Positions 51,869 through 61,316 of a stretch of DNA of 64,000 bases are shown here, one piece after another. Below the pieces are notes generated by a model that was given only the letters and a program-made list of their open reading frames with translations, had not been told where the DNA came from and made no database searches. Origin of the DNA: JAOXRU01 sp965247735 (lineage in GTDB: Bacteria; Bacteroidota; Bacteroidia; Flavobacteriales; Flavobacteriaceae); NCBI GenBank assembly GCA_965247735.1, contig CBDFHN010000002.1, positions 2,294,001 to 2,358,000 of the forward strand, given 5' to 3'. The translations under genes and the position numbers were made by a program. How positions within the stretch are numbered: the first letter of the stretch is position 1; every line of letters begins with the position of its first letter.

Positions 51869-53392
51869 TTAGGCTTTATTTGCTTCTAAGATTTTATTCA
51901 ATAAATACTCTTTACCTACAATTTCGCCACAAGTAACCACAGCACTAATGGTTACTCCCAAAATACCATGCATGTTCACACTTTGCCCTGTAAAAAACAA
52001 ATTTCCTAACTTGGTTTTTGGCGATAAGAATGCTCCTAATGGGTTAGCGGCATCTTTTGCATAACCATACATTGTTCCTTTATCTCCTCCAATATAGTCT
52101 CTGTATGAAAGTGGTGTAGAAGCATGTAAACTTTGTATACACGATCTAATATTAGGAAACTTCTTCTCTAATTCCTGAAGCATTTTTTCGGTCTTAATTG
52201 CTTTAAATTGCTCATAAGAAACACCTCTTTCGTTCTCTTCTGCAACAGTATTAAATGTATTTTCCCATTCCTTAACTTCATCAAAATGCATATACGTTAT
52301 TGCTGTCATATTCTCTGCCCAGCCATCCATATTTTTTTTGGCGCTCATAGATATCATATATCCTTCTGGCCAACTTTCTGAGGTATATTCCTGTCCATCA
52401 AGTACCCTATTATAATCTTTAAAATGATAATAGTTATGATTCAAATACTTAAACGTATTTGGTTTAAATACGATATACAAACTAAAACCTGAAATTACAT
52501 TCTCAATGCGATTGATACGATTAGTATATGATTTTCGAAGCCTATTTTCTCCTAGCATTTTTATGGTATGCTTGGGCTCTATATTAGAAATGAATTTGTC
52601 CGCAAAAATCTCAGTACCGTCTTTTAAAACCACCGATGCTAGGCGTTTTTCATCAAAACCAAAACGTGTAACTTCTTTATATCTATAAACTTCACCTCCA
52701 AACTCTTTAATTTTTCGGATTAGTAACTTAGCAATTTGCGATCCCCCATTTACACAGCGCCAAGAACTTTGTATATATGAATTTACAGAAAGAGCATGCA
52801 CATAAAAAGGTGTTTTCTCCTTAATTCCTGCATATAATAAGTTTGACCCTAGCAATACCGCTTTTAGCTTTTTGTTTGCGGTTATACTATCCAAAAAAGC
52901 ATCTAAACCTAGAGATAATAATTCTGTTCGATCTTTATATTCTCTTGCTTGGATTAAATTATATAAAGGAAAACCTGCACATGTTTCTATAATTTTATCA
53001 CAATATGCTGCTATTGCTTCTTTATCTTCTGGAAAAATATGACCTAATTCTTTTTTAAAAACATCATATCCTTGTGAGTGTGGGTATTCTATTTCATCAC
53101 CATCAAAGGTAATAACATCATATGCTTTGTCTAGCTGAATCAACTTTAAGTCGTCCATTATCCCCAAATACTTAAAGTAACGATTTAGATTCTGCCCCTT
53201 ATCTAACCCTCCGAGGTAATGAACTCCTGTGTCAAAAATAGTTTTATCACGGACAAAAATTTGTAAATTCCCTCCATATTGATTGTTTTTTTCTAACACA
53301 CATACTTTGTATCCTTCTCGTGATAAGATGTTTGCAGATACCAACCCTCCTAATCCACTTCCAACAATTATAACATCGTATTTTTCTTTCAC
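51869..53392 (-). CDS. CrtI-like FAD-dependent oxidoreductase
   Basis: The 507-residue protein has the dinucleotide fold at the N-terminus (YDVIIVGSGLGGLVSANILSREGYKVCVLEKN) and the C-terminal FAD motif GNLFFTGQSVNMHGILGVTISAV. This is the pattern of phytoene desaturase/carotenoid isomerase and retinol saturase-like enzymes. In an aryl-polyene/flexirubin operon it may oxidise or desaturate the chain. The start codon is GTG at 53392. It sits between the C45 gene (3 bp) and the MMPL fusion gene (22 bp). Confidence 0.88.
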   Translation of the reverse strand: MKEKYDVIIVGSGLGGLVSANILSREGYKVCVLEKNNQYGGNLQIFVRDKTIFDTGVHYLGGLDKGQNLNRYFKYLGIMDDLKLIQLDKAYDVITFDGDEIEYPHSQGYDVFKKELGHIFPEDKEAIAAYCDKIIETCAGFPLYNLIQAREYKDRTELLSLGLDAFLDSITANKKLKAVLLGSNLLYAGIKEKTPFYVHALSVNSYIQSSWRCVNGGSQIAKLLIRKIKEFGGEVYRYKEVTRFGFDEKRLASVVLKDGTEIFADKFISNIEPKHTIKMLGENRLRKSYTNRINRIENVISGFSLYIVFKPNTFKYLNHNYYHFKDYNRVLDGQEYTSESWPEGYMISMSAKKNMDGWAENMTAITYMHFDEVKEWENTFNTVAEENERGVSYEQFKAIKTEKMLQELEKKFPNIRSCIQSLHASTPLSYRDYIGGDKGTMYGYAKDAANPLGAFLSPKTKLGNLFFTGQSVNMHGILGVTISAVVTCGEIVGKEYLLNKILEANKA

Positions 53393-53414
53393 GTGTTTTC
53401 AATCTTAATTCTCT

Positions 53415-56400
53415 CTATTTTACAAATTCTGTAAAATATGCTGATTTTGTTCTTATCGTATATTTTTGATGCTGAAAATAATCAATTAAACTCATATTGT
53501 CCCATAAAAAAACAGTTTCTATTAGAGATAAGTCCAGCATCTCTATTTCTTCTCTTTTTACGTTTGATTTAGAAATCAATAAAACTGAAGCACTATTTCT
53601 TGTTACTTCAAGTAAATCATCTACATAACTAACCTTTCTATGTTCTGAAATATAACAATTACTTGCTATAGCTAACTTTTCTTTATCAAGGATGCATGCT
53701 GTTATTTTTCGATCTAAAGATTGATAGACCAATAGAATGGCTAACTGTCCATAATCATTGGAAATATGTGCAATTTTGCATGTTCTTGAAATAGCGGCTA
53801 ATAACTGATGGTATCCTGTCTTATTGGTTTCAAAATCTTGTTTTATATTATTAAAAACATCAATATTCTTGTATCTATAATTATTAAGTAAAAAATATTT
53901 AAAATAATCTTCATGTTCTAAATCTTTCTTTAGCTCAATAAAAATTGTCTTATAAAACGATGAAATCAGCTTAGTTACTTCTCTATCTGTTCCTTTTCTT
54001 ATGATATTTGTTGGTAAAATTCTATCTCCAATATGTATTGTAATTGCCCCATCGTGAATAATCATATCATTTTTGGGCATTACTTCAGAAACTCCATGGA
54101 TGTATATTGGAAGAATATCTAAATTAAGCTCATTGGCAATATGAAAAGCTCCTTTATGAAAACGTCCTACCTTATTTGTCATTGATCGTTTTCCCTCTGG
54201 AAAAATTACCAAGCTATATCCTTGTCTAATCTTTTCTCTTAAATGATCCAGACTATTATCCACGCCATTAGAAACAGGGTAAAAACCAGCTACTCTTGCT
54301 AAAATTCCAAATACTGGAGATTTATACACCCAATCGTTAACCAGATATATAATCTTAGGTGTTAACATCCCCAAACATAAGGTATCCAAAGAAGAACTAT
54401 GATTGGCTATAATTACTGCAGGTTTAGAAAAATTTTCTTTATTAGGATTACTCACCTTTTTTTTAACAAAAGGATTGATCTTTAATACCACAGCCACAAA
54501 CTTTGAAATGACACCATGCAGCCATTTCATCTTTATTTTCTTAGAAATTGGAATTAATTTTAAAATGCTAATACTAAAAAGGGATAATAAAACTCCTCCT
54601 CCTGCATAAAATGATAATAAAAACAAAGAATGTAGTGTTGTTCTCAGTCTCAAGGGAGCCAAGCCTTTTTTTGCTCTTCCAGATATTATAGCTTTAAACA
54701 ACAAAGGTTGTAATGTAAAACTAATAAAAACAGCCGTTACAATCCCTATTATAGAGATTATTGAAATAGATCTTAATGCTGGATGTTTTGCAAATATTAA
54801 AACGCCAACACTCAATAATGTTGTAATTACAGATAGTATGATTGATGCCCTATATGTTGGCAATACATTTTTGCCTGTCGTATATTTTTTTTGAAGACCA
54901 TTGGTCATAAAAATGCTAAAGTCTACACCTAGCCCAAAAATAAACGTAGATATTATAATATTAAAAATATTAAATTCCATTCCAAAAAGACCCATTATAC
55001 CAGAAGTAATTAGCCAGGTAATTCCTATTGGAATAATAGTAATAACGGTAAGCTCAATATTTCTAAAAAACAACATTAGAATTAACAATACAGCAATAAG
55101 AGAATATCCAATCAATTTGTTAAAGCTAGCTTTTAGGCTTCCCAAAAAAGTTTCATTTATATGCTGTCTGTCTATAACCACAGTTTGTTTAGCACTAGAA
55201 AAATGCTGAACAACTTCTTTTAAATTTTCTGGTTCAACCTTTACTAAGGATACAACAGTTGAAAAATCAACAGCTTTATTCGACACAAATTCATTTACAA
55301 AAAGGTTTTGCATTTGACTGTACTCTTCAAAACTTATTGTTTCAAACGAAGTATTTAACAAGTTATAAAACTGACTAAAAGTTGTTGTTTTAAACCCATA
55401 TTCATCTCCACTTCTAATCAAATTAGCTTTTAAAGTATCTTTAATTTCTTTTTTCCAAAAATCATTCCATTTTTCAATTTTCTGCTTTTGAATTTCTGCG
55501 GAAAGCACTACTCCGCCAATGGAGCTATAACCAAGTATTTTTGAAGAACTTTTCAATGATTTTAACTCCGAGAAAACAGTGTTATTAGCTGTTAAAGCCT
55601 CTTCTGTACTTTTCCCATATGTGGTTACATAAATTGATTTTGATTGCGTATTCAATAGAGTATCCAAACGTTTTTCTGCTGCTTTTAATGCTGCTGTTTG
55701 AAAATTCATTTTTGCCAAATCCGTATTGAACCCTACTTTAGTAAAGGTGAATATGCTTATCAAAAACAGTACAATACCGATTGTTATTAATAGTTTGCTT
55801 TTATGAAATTTATAGTTCGCAAATTTATCTATTAGTGTATTGTGTTCTTTTTGTTTTTTGTCCTTTACATGATACAATTGTGGTATTAACACCAAAGCAA
55901 ATAATGATGCCCCAAGTACACTTACTGCAGCAAAAATACCCAAGTCTTGTAATGCTTCTGATTTTACAAAAACCAGACATAAAAAAGCAACTGCTGTTGT
56001 ACAACTACTCATTAAAATAGGCTTAGTAACGTCTTTGTATAATGCTGTTAAATTTGGATTATTTCTATAATGAGTAAGTACATGCAAAGAATAATCTAAG
56101 GTTATCCCTAGCAGTATTGCTCCTATTCCTAAAGATATTGCTGAAACCGATTCTTTAAGTAATGCCAAAACTACTACTGCCAAAAGTCCTCCAAAAAGCG
56201 TTGGCATAAACAATAGCAACGGAATGCTTATTTTTTTATAAAACACAATTAAAATCACCAATAAAATACTCAATGCAATACTTACAGTAAATTGTATATC
56301 CGTTTTTATTTGTGTAGCATTTGCAACTGCAATAACTGTAGATCCGTAATATTCTGAACGGATATCACTTTCCATAAACTGCATATTCAATTGTTGTTGA

Positions 56401-57104
56401 ATAGCATATAATTCTGTTACAAAAAGAGCATTATTATCCGTTTCATTAGTCGCTAAAGATGGTGTGATAAAAAGCAGTATGTTTTTTCTGTTTTTGCTTA
56501 ACAGAAACCCATTATGCAATTCAAAATCATCACCTATTTTTAGGTTTTTCAATTTTTCCAATCCCATAAACGTAAGTCCTAATGGGTCTTTTAAAATTGT
56601 GTTTCTAGCAATGATTCCTGTTGGAGAAATTAAGGTTCTGTAATTAGCAGCTGTTCGTTTTGTTATACTATCTTTTGCTAATTTGCTTTTAATTTTATCA
56701 TAATCTGCATCATCTAAAAAAACAGGCAAATGCTCATAAACAAAACCAAGAGTTTCCTCTAGTTGATCCTCTCCTACTGTTCCTTGAATTTCTTTGATAT
56801 ATGCGTTGCACTTTCGCTCTAAGCTATCTACTAGCTGTGTAGCATAACGTGTTAATTCTTCTTCATTGGTTGATGTATTAGTACTAATATTTACAATAAT
56901 CTTGTCTGCGAAATTAACATGCTTTAAAACCTTATTGATAACACTAGACTTTTCAGAAGACGGTATCAGTTTTGTTATATCCTCCTCAAAAGCAATTTTA
57001 CTGCTCAAAAAAACTAACATTCCCAAAAGCCCTAAAAAAAACATCAGACTTATGATCTTTTTCTTTTTTATTGCAATATATAATGCTTCAAAAAAATCAC
57101 TCAT
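53415..57104 (-). CDS. RND/MMPL exporter fused to a PlsC-type acyltransferase
   Basis: The 1229-residue protein has three parts. Residues 1-820 form an RND/MMPL transporter with twelve membrane helices in two halves, each with a large periplasmic loop; the helix clusters begin at ISLMFFLGLLGMLVFL and SIALSILLVILIVFYKK, and again after IGYSLIAVLLILMLFF. Residues about 880-1060 are an acyltransferase with IIANHSSSLDTLCLG (NHxxxxD) and SLVIFPEGKRSMTNK. The last ~170 residues are an unrecognised tail. The fusion suggests the lipid-linked product is acylated at the membrane and handed to the exporter. It overlaps the GT2 gene by 8 bp. Confidence 0.88.
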   Translation of the reverse strand: MSDFFEALYIAIKKKKIISLMFFLGLLGMLVFLSSKIAFEEDITKLIPSSEKSSVINKVLKHVNFADKIIVNISTNTSTNEEELTRYATQLVDSLERKCNAYIKEIQGTVGEDQLEETLGFVYEHLPVFLDDADYDKIKSKLAKDSITKRTAANYRTLISPTGIIARNTILKDPLGLTFMGLEKLKNLKIGDDFELHNGFLLSKNRKNILLFITPSLATNETDNNALFVTELYAIQQQLNMQFMESDIRSEYYGSTVIAVANATQIKTDIQFTVSIALSILLVILIVFYKKISIPLLLFMPTLFGGLLAVVVLALLKESVSAISLGIGAILLGITLDYSLHVLTHYRNNPNLTALYKDVTKPILMSSCTTAVAFLCLVFVKSEALQDLGIFAAVSVLGASLFALVLIPQLYHVKDKKQKEHNTLIDKFANYKFHKSKLLITIGIVLFLISIFTFTKVGFNTDLAKMNFQTAALKAAEKRLDTLLNTQSKSIYVTTYGKSTEEALTANNTVFSELKSLKSSSKILGYSSIGGVVLSAEIQKQKIEKWNDFWKKEIKDTLKANLIRSGDEYGFKTTTFSQFYNLLNTSFETISFEEYSQMQNLFVNEFVSNKAVDFSTVVSLVKVEPENLKEVVQHFSSAKQTVVIDRQHINETFLGSLKASFNKLIGYSLIAVLLILMLFFRNIELTVITIIPIGITWLITSGIMGLFGMEFNIFNIIISTFIFGLGVDFSIFMTNGLQKKYTTGKNVLPTYRASIILSVITTLLSVGVLIFAKHPALRSISIISIIGIVTAVFISFTLQPLLFKAIISGRAKKGLAPLRLRTTLHSLFLLSFYAGGGVLLSLFSISILKLIPISKKIKMKWLHGVISKFVAVVLKINPFVKKKVSNPNKENFSKPAVIIANHSSSLDTLCLGMLTPKIIYLVNDWVYKSPVFGILARVAGFYPVSNGVDNSLDHLREKIRQGYSLVIFPEGKRSMTNKVGRFHKGAFHIANELNLDILPIYIHGVSEVMPKNDMIIHDGAITIHIGDRILPTNIIRKGTDREVTKLISSFYKTIFIELKKDLEHEDYFKYFLLNNYRYKNIDVFNNIKQDFETNKTGYHQLLAAISRTCKIAHISNDYGQLAILLVYQSLDRKITACILDKEKLAIASNCYISEHRKVSYVDDLLEVTRNSASVLLISKSNVKREEIEMLDLSLIETVFLWDNMSLIDYFQHQKYTIRTKSAYFTEFVK

Positions 57105-58251
57105 TTATCTTCTCCTTTTTGAATTTTAATAACAAAAAAAAACTAATGACCCCAAATAGTATTGCCATGATTGTCGCCAAAGATAAACTGCCTACAACGT
57201 ATTGCATTAAGTTTTTCTTAATATCAAATCCTTTATCAATTTCACTTAGCCTAAGTGTGTTTTTTTGCCCGAGTAACAATGCCCCCAATTCTAAACTTCC
57301 GTAAATAATAAAAGGAATAAATGGTGGTAAACTTACATTAGAAAAGGTGAAAGCTATTGCTCTATTTAATTTAAAAACTGAAGCCAAAAAAAGCACCAAT
57401 ATTGTCTGCCCCCCCCAAAAGGGAGAAATTCCAACAAATATTCCTAAAGCTATTGCTAGTGCTTTTTTTAGATTAGAATCTGTGTTTTTTATAAGATGAT
57501 CTACAAGAGTTTTCTTAATACCCTTTTTTTTTATGTTTCTAAAAAAAACTATGGGTTTTATCCAAAAAAAAGCAATTACTACCAATACCGTATTCAATAT
57601 GCTAATTCTTGTAAAATCTTTAAAAGGTCTAAAATGTGAAACACGCTCGTCCATATCGTAAAGTACTTTTACTGGCACATTCCTAACTGGTATTTCTTTC
57701 CATGCAGCTCTTACAATGACTTCAATTTCGAACTCAAACTTGCTTGTATAAAATTTTAATCCTTGTAATGGTTCTAATGGATACAATCGGTAACCAGATT
57801 GTGTATCTTGAAGCCTAATTCCTGTTTCTATACGATACCAAAAGCTAGAAAATTTATTTCCAAAACTACTACTTCCAGGAATCCCTTCCTGATTCATATT
57901 TCGATCTCCAATCAGTAAATTCCCTGGTGTCTTTTCGATTTCATTTACAAACACTTGCAAATCATCTGGATAATGTTGTCCATCAGAATCTATTGTAATT
58001 GCATAAATATACCCAAGTGCATACGCTTTTTTAAAACCTGCATTTAACGCTGCTCCTTTTCCTTTATTCTTTGAAAAATGAAGTTGCTGAAGTTTTGGGT
58101 ATTCTCTTAATATTTGTGATGTATTATCAGTAGCACCATCGTTAACAATAACAATATGGTTTGTAATTTCTAAAACACCTTCAATAACATTTTTTAATGT
58201 CTTCTGATTATTATAGGTAGGTATTAACACGCAACATTTTAGTTGCTCCAT
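57097..58251 (-). CDS. GT2 glycosyltransferase with C-terminal DUF2062 domain
   Basis: The protein is 384 residues from the ATG at 58251. The GT2 domain starts CCVLIPTYNNQKTLKNVIEG and has the DxD-type IDSDGQHYPDDL (about residues 86-97) and DTQSGYRLYP. After residue 240 a membrane part follows, with the DUF2062 motif ALGIFVGISPFWGGQTILVL and several helices to the C-terminus. The frame is open to a GTG at 58284, which would add 11 residues; the ATG is preferred because the GT2 fold begins right there. It probably glycosylates or transfers a sugar to a lipid in the pigment pathway. Confidence 0.85.
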   Translation of the reverse strand: MEQLKCCVLIPTYNNQKTLKNVIEGVLEITNHIVIVNDGATDNTSQILREYPKLQQLHFSKNKGKGAALNAGFKKAYALGYIYAITIDSDGQHYPDDLQVFVNEIEKTPGNLLIGDRNMNQEGIPGSSSFGNKFSSFWYRIETGIRLQDTQSGYRLYPLEPLQGLKFYTSKFEFEIEVIVRAAWKEIPVRNVPVKVLYDMDERVSHFRPFKDFTRISILNTVLVVIAFFWIKPIVFFRNIKKKGIKKTLVDHLIKNTDSNLKKALAIALGIFVGISPFWGGQTILVLFLASVFKLNRAIAFTFSNVSLPPFIPFIIYGSLELGALLLGQKNTLRLSEIDKGFDIKKNLMQYVVGSLSLATIMAILFGVISFFLLLKFKKEKINE

Positions 58252-58398
58252 TTTATCCCCAATAGTTTCTGTACTCGCTGACACTTCTAAAATTAGGTTT
58301 GGTATTTATAATAAATAACATCAAATAAAACTTTATCATTTGTTTAAAACTTAATCTGGTAAGTAATAAAAAATGCTACTTGCACGAACAAATATAAC

Positions 58399-58887
58399 TT
58401 AAAATAATTGCTTCTCTTTAAGAGTGAATATAGCAGATTCTTGCACATATTCTTTTATTAATTGTTGTACCGTTTTTGAGGAAGTTTTTTTATAATTGTC
58501 AATAATAAACTGTTTGTCTTCAGTTATATTCTTCCTGTATTTTAAAAATTTAGGAGAATTTTCTTGAATACTCAATCGAATCCATCTAATTTCAATACTA
58601 TTAGGTTTTTTTGTAACAGCAGATTCTATAAGTAATGCTCCAGTCTTAAAAAAAGTTTTCTTTTCTTTTTTCTTTTTAGTATGCCTAGCCATCAATACCG
58701 ATGCAGCCCCTTTATACCCGAGTAAAACTGTATTATCTTTTTTAGAAACAGAAGCCAAATCTTTATACAATTTGATAGCAATTTCTTTATTCTCCGAAGC
58801 TTTTTTATAAGCTATTCTTACTTTACTAAGTTTTGGGATGCTTATAAAAAGTGATGTGGCTAAAAATATAATTATTAAAAATCGCAT
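58399..58887 (-). CDS. Hypothetical exported protein of the polyene cluster
   Basis: The 162-residue protein starts MRFLIIIFLATSLFISIPKL, a signal peptide or anchor. The rest is basic and helical (KIHKK-type stretches, ARHTKKKKEKKTFFKTGALL) and ends in AIFTLKEKQLF. No family is recognised. It begins 4 bp after the hotdog dehydratase gene, so it is part of the operon. Confidence 0.65.
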   Translation of the reverse strand: MRFLIIIFLATSLFISIPKLSKVRIAYKKASENKEIAIKLYKDLASVSKKDNTVLLGYKGAASVLMARHTKKKKEKKTFFKTGALLIESAVTKKPNSIEIRWIRLSIQENSPKFLKYRKNITEDKQFIIDNYKKTSSKTVQQLIKEYVQESAIFTLKEKQLF

Positions 58888-58891
58888 AGAT

Positions 58892-59260
58892 CTAAGCTAT
58901 TATTTTAAATGTAGTATTCAATTTTAATGCCACAGTATCATCAAACGAAGTTATATTCTTGACTTTAATTATATCTTGATCTTCCTTTATTTTTATATTT
59001 AGCTTTAAACTTGAATTTGTCTCTGGGTTTATAATTGCCATAAACTTCACATTAGATGATACACTTAAAAACAAGTTTTTGCCTACTGCTTTTTCAGTAA
59101 GCTCCTTAACTATCTGTATCATACAAACGCCAGGCATTACTGGATTACCAGGGAAATGTCCCTTAAACACATCATGTGCAGCATTTATGAGAATTGTAGC
59201 ATCTAACTCCCCATCGTTTTGCTCAAAAGTTGCTATACTATATAATCCTTCTATTAACAT
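58892..59260 (-). CDS. FabZ-like hotdog dehydratase
   Basis: The 122-residue hotdog-fold protein carries AAHDVFKGHFPGNPVMPGVCMIQIVKEL (about residues 27-54). The HFPGxPxMPG motif supplies the catalytic histidine of 3-hydroxyacyl-ACP dehydratases. It would remove water from the growing 3-hydroxyacyl chain, so that iterative rounds give a polyene. It lies with the ketosynthases and the acyl carrier protein of the cluster. Confidence 0.88.
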   Translation of the reverse strand: MLIEGLYSIATFEQNDGELDATILINAAHDVFKGHFPGNPVMPGVCMIQIVKELTEKAVGKNLFLSVSSNVKFMAIINPETNSSLKLNIKIKEDQDIIKVKNITSFDDTVALKLNTTFKIIA

Positions 59261-59313
59261 TTTTTCTTCTTTTAAAACTGACAGGAAATACCTGTTGTAA
59301 AACTATACTATTT

Positions 59314-59937
59314 TTAACTAGTGCTAAAATATTCCAATTTTATATTTAGTTTTATATTTTGATGTTTTATTTCTATTTTTTTTGCTAGTTTTTCTTCTAA
59401 TCCTTCAAAAACAAAAATTACCTTTTCTTTGTGTTTTGATGTATTAATAATTTTTGCTAATTGTTTATTGCTCTTATCAAAGAAATAATAATTAAATCGT
59501 TTCTCTTCCTGAGTTTTATACACCGTATACACCTCCGTGCTTAATTGTTCTTTACTATGCAAATACTGATTTATCATAGTCTTAAAATCTTTACGAAGTG
59601 TATTGATCACTATCTTCTTATCAATTTCTTCTAAGGCAAAGTTTTTGGTAAATTTATCTTCATCAAATAGGAAATCAAAAATTTTGCTTCCAAATTCTGT
59701 TGTAAAAACTACTCTATGCGTCCTTTTTGTGATTTTTTTTACAATTAGTACTCCTCCAAAATTTTTACCATAAATAGCAATTTTAGCCTTGTACACATAA
59801 TCTTTAGCTGCATCTGAAAAATAGACATTCTCTACTTTCTCACTAACTACAGACTGCTTTACCAAGTTTTTGGTTGTTTTTAACGCACAGGAACTAAACA
59901 ACAAGATTAATAAAAAACTAATTGGTAAATACCGCAT
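59314..59937 (-). CDS. Lipoprotein of the polyene cluster
   Basis: The 207-residue protein starts MRYLPISFLLILLFSSCALKT, a lipoprotein signal with the cysteine at position 17. The mature part is beta-rich and basic (VYFSDAAKDYVYKAKIAIYGKNFGGVLIVKK, HKEKVIFVFEGLEEKL). No family is recognised with confidence. It resembles the outer-membrane lipoproteins that accompany LolA in aryl-polyene clusters. It overlaps the LolA gene by 20 bp. Confidence 0.7.
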   Translation of the reverse strand: MRYLPISFLLILLFSSCALKTTKNLVKQSVVSEKVENVYFSDAAKDYVYKAKIAIYGKNFGGVLIVKKITKRTHRVVFTTEFGSKIFDFLFDEDKFTKNFALEEIDKKIVINTLRKDFKTMINQYLHSKEQLSTEVYTVYKTQEEKRFNYYFFDKSNKQLAKIINTSKHKEKVIFVFEGLEEKLAKKIEIKHQNIKLNIKLEYFSTS

Positions 59938-60547
59938 CTGAAATATTACTATTTATAACTCTATTTTTAAAAACGATACGTGTATAATCCTGAGATGGCT
60001 CTATCATTTTCACTTCCAATACGGCAGCTTCTTTTTTGCTAAAATGAAGTACAAAAGAAGCTATGTATTTTGCTATTTTTTTATCTTTTGGAATAAATAC
60101 TACTTTATAATAATTAGGAAACTTGGCATACTTAACTTTAAAATCGGCATCATTAAACATATTCCCTTGAACACTATTAACTATAAGTTGGTTTAATTTC
60201 TTAAACATCTTATTAGAACCAATATTAACATCACTTTTGGTACCTCCATCATTTATTAGCAACTTTTCTTTGGTGAAAATTACACTGTATTTATAAGGAT
60301 TGGTATACTCCCATTTGACCAAATTTGGCTTTTTAAAACTCATCTTCCCAGAAGTTTTAATATCATTTTCCAAAAAATCCAAATGTTTGTATTGAACAAA
60401 ATCACTTTTCATACTATTTGTAGCTTTTGATACCACAACAACTTTTTCTTTAAAAGCTACTATTTCTGCTGTGGTCATTATCTGATCTTGTGCAAAAACA
60501 CCTCCTGAAATTAAAACTAGTAATAGAGCCTTACTTAACTTATGCAT
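59918..60547 (-). CDS. LolA-like outer-membrane lipoprotein carrier
   Basis: The 209-residue periplasmic carrier has a signal peptide (ALLLVLISGGVFAQ). It has the LolA pattern MKSDFVQYKHLDFLENDIKTSGKMSFKKPNLVKWEYTNPYKYSVIF (residues 45-90), with the hydrophobic half-barrel strands following. Cluster-bound LolA copies are thought to carry the lipophilic pigment or its lipoprotein to the outer membrane. It overlaps its neighbours on both sides (20 bp and 8 bp). Confidence 0.85.
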   Translation of the reverse strand: MHKLSKALLLVLISGGVFAQDQIMTTAEIVAFKEKVVVVSKATNSMKSDFVQYKHLDFLENDIKTSGKMSFKKPNLVKWEYTNPYKYSVIFTKEKLLINDGGTKSDVNIGSNKMFKKLNQLIVNSVQGNMFNDADFKVKYAKFPNYYKVVFIPKDKKIAKYIASFVLHFSKKEAAVLEVKMIEPSQDYTRIVFKNRVINSNISDAVFTN

Positions 60548-61316
60548 ATGCTTTTATTCTTAACAGTTGATCAACAGTAACCGCCTGCAATTTGTTTTCT
60601 TGTAAAAATAACAATAACTGTTCCAAAACTGCTACTGATTTTTTACTAGTATCGTGAAGCAAAACAATATCTCCATTGCTTACCTTTTTTAACACCCGTT
60701 CTAACACTTGTTTTTCAGTCCTAGTAGTTGTATCTAACGACCTGACAGTCCATCCAATAGTTGTTAACCCTATCGCACTAACCGCTTTTTTTATTCTCGG
60801 GTTAGTTACTCCAAAAGCAGGGCGGTACAACTTAAGTTTTAATCCTGTAATTTTCTTAACAAGCGCATTCATCTTTTTTAATTCGGATGCAACTTCATTA
60901 GCACTAAAAAAACCAAATCGGGTATCATGGCTATAGGTATGGTTTCCCACCGTATGTCCTTTTGCTATAAGTTCTTGAAATAAGTTTTGATGTGCTTCAA
61001 TATTCTTTCCGATACAAAAAAAAGTAGCTTTAGCATTATATTGTTCAAGCAATGCTAACACCATTGGCGTAAAAACAGGATCAGGACCATCGTCAAAAGT
61101 AATCGCTATTTCATTCTTTGCTGTTTTTTTATTGGAATGGAATGCTTTTATATGATAATTCCATCTGATATGAAAAGATCCAATTACGGTAAAAACGAGC
61201 CAAATAAATATAAGAAGGAAGTAAATCCAAACAGAAAAATCAAACGAATAATTAAGCAATAGCATTATTCCAATAACTATAATCAATATATAAACTGATG
61301 TTTTATAAGTTAACAT
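60540..61316 (-). CDS. Polysaccharide deacetylase-like (NodB) protein
   Basis: The 258-residue protein has two N-terminal membrane helices (ILIIVIGIMLLLNYSF, WIYFLLIFIWLVFTVIG). The NodB domain follows: EIAITFDDGPDPVFTP (about residues 68-83, catalytic aspartates), GHTVGNHTYSHDTRFG (metal histidines), LKLYRPAFGVTNPRIK and GDIVLLHDTSKKS. It is likely membrane-bound and cuts an N- or O-acyl or acetyl group. NodB-like enzymes recur in aryl-polyene clusters. It overlaps the downstream LolA gene by 8 bp and the upstream ketosynthase-like gene by 7 bp. Confidence 0.88.
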   Translation of the reverse strand: MLTYKTSVYILIIVIGIMLLLNYSFDFSVWIYFLLIFIWLVFTVIGSFHIRWNYHIKAFHSNKKTAKNEIAITFDDGPDPVFTPMVLALLEQYNAKATFFCIGKNIEAHQNLFQELIAKGHTVGNHTYSHDTRFGFFSANEVASELKKMNALVKKITGLKLKLYRPAFGVTNPRIKKAVSAIGLTTIGWTVRSLDTTTRTEKQVLERVLKKVSNGDIVLLHDTSKKSVAVLEQLLLFLQENKLQAVTVDQLLRIKAYA

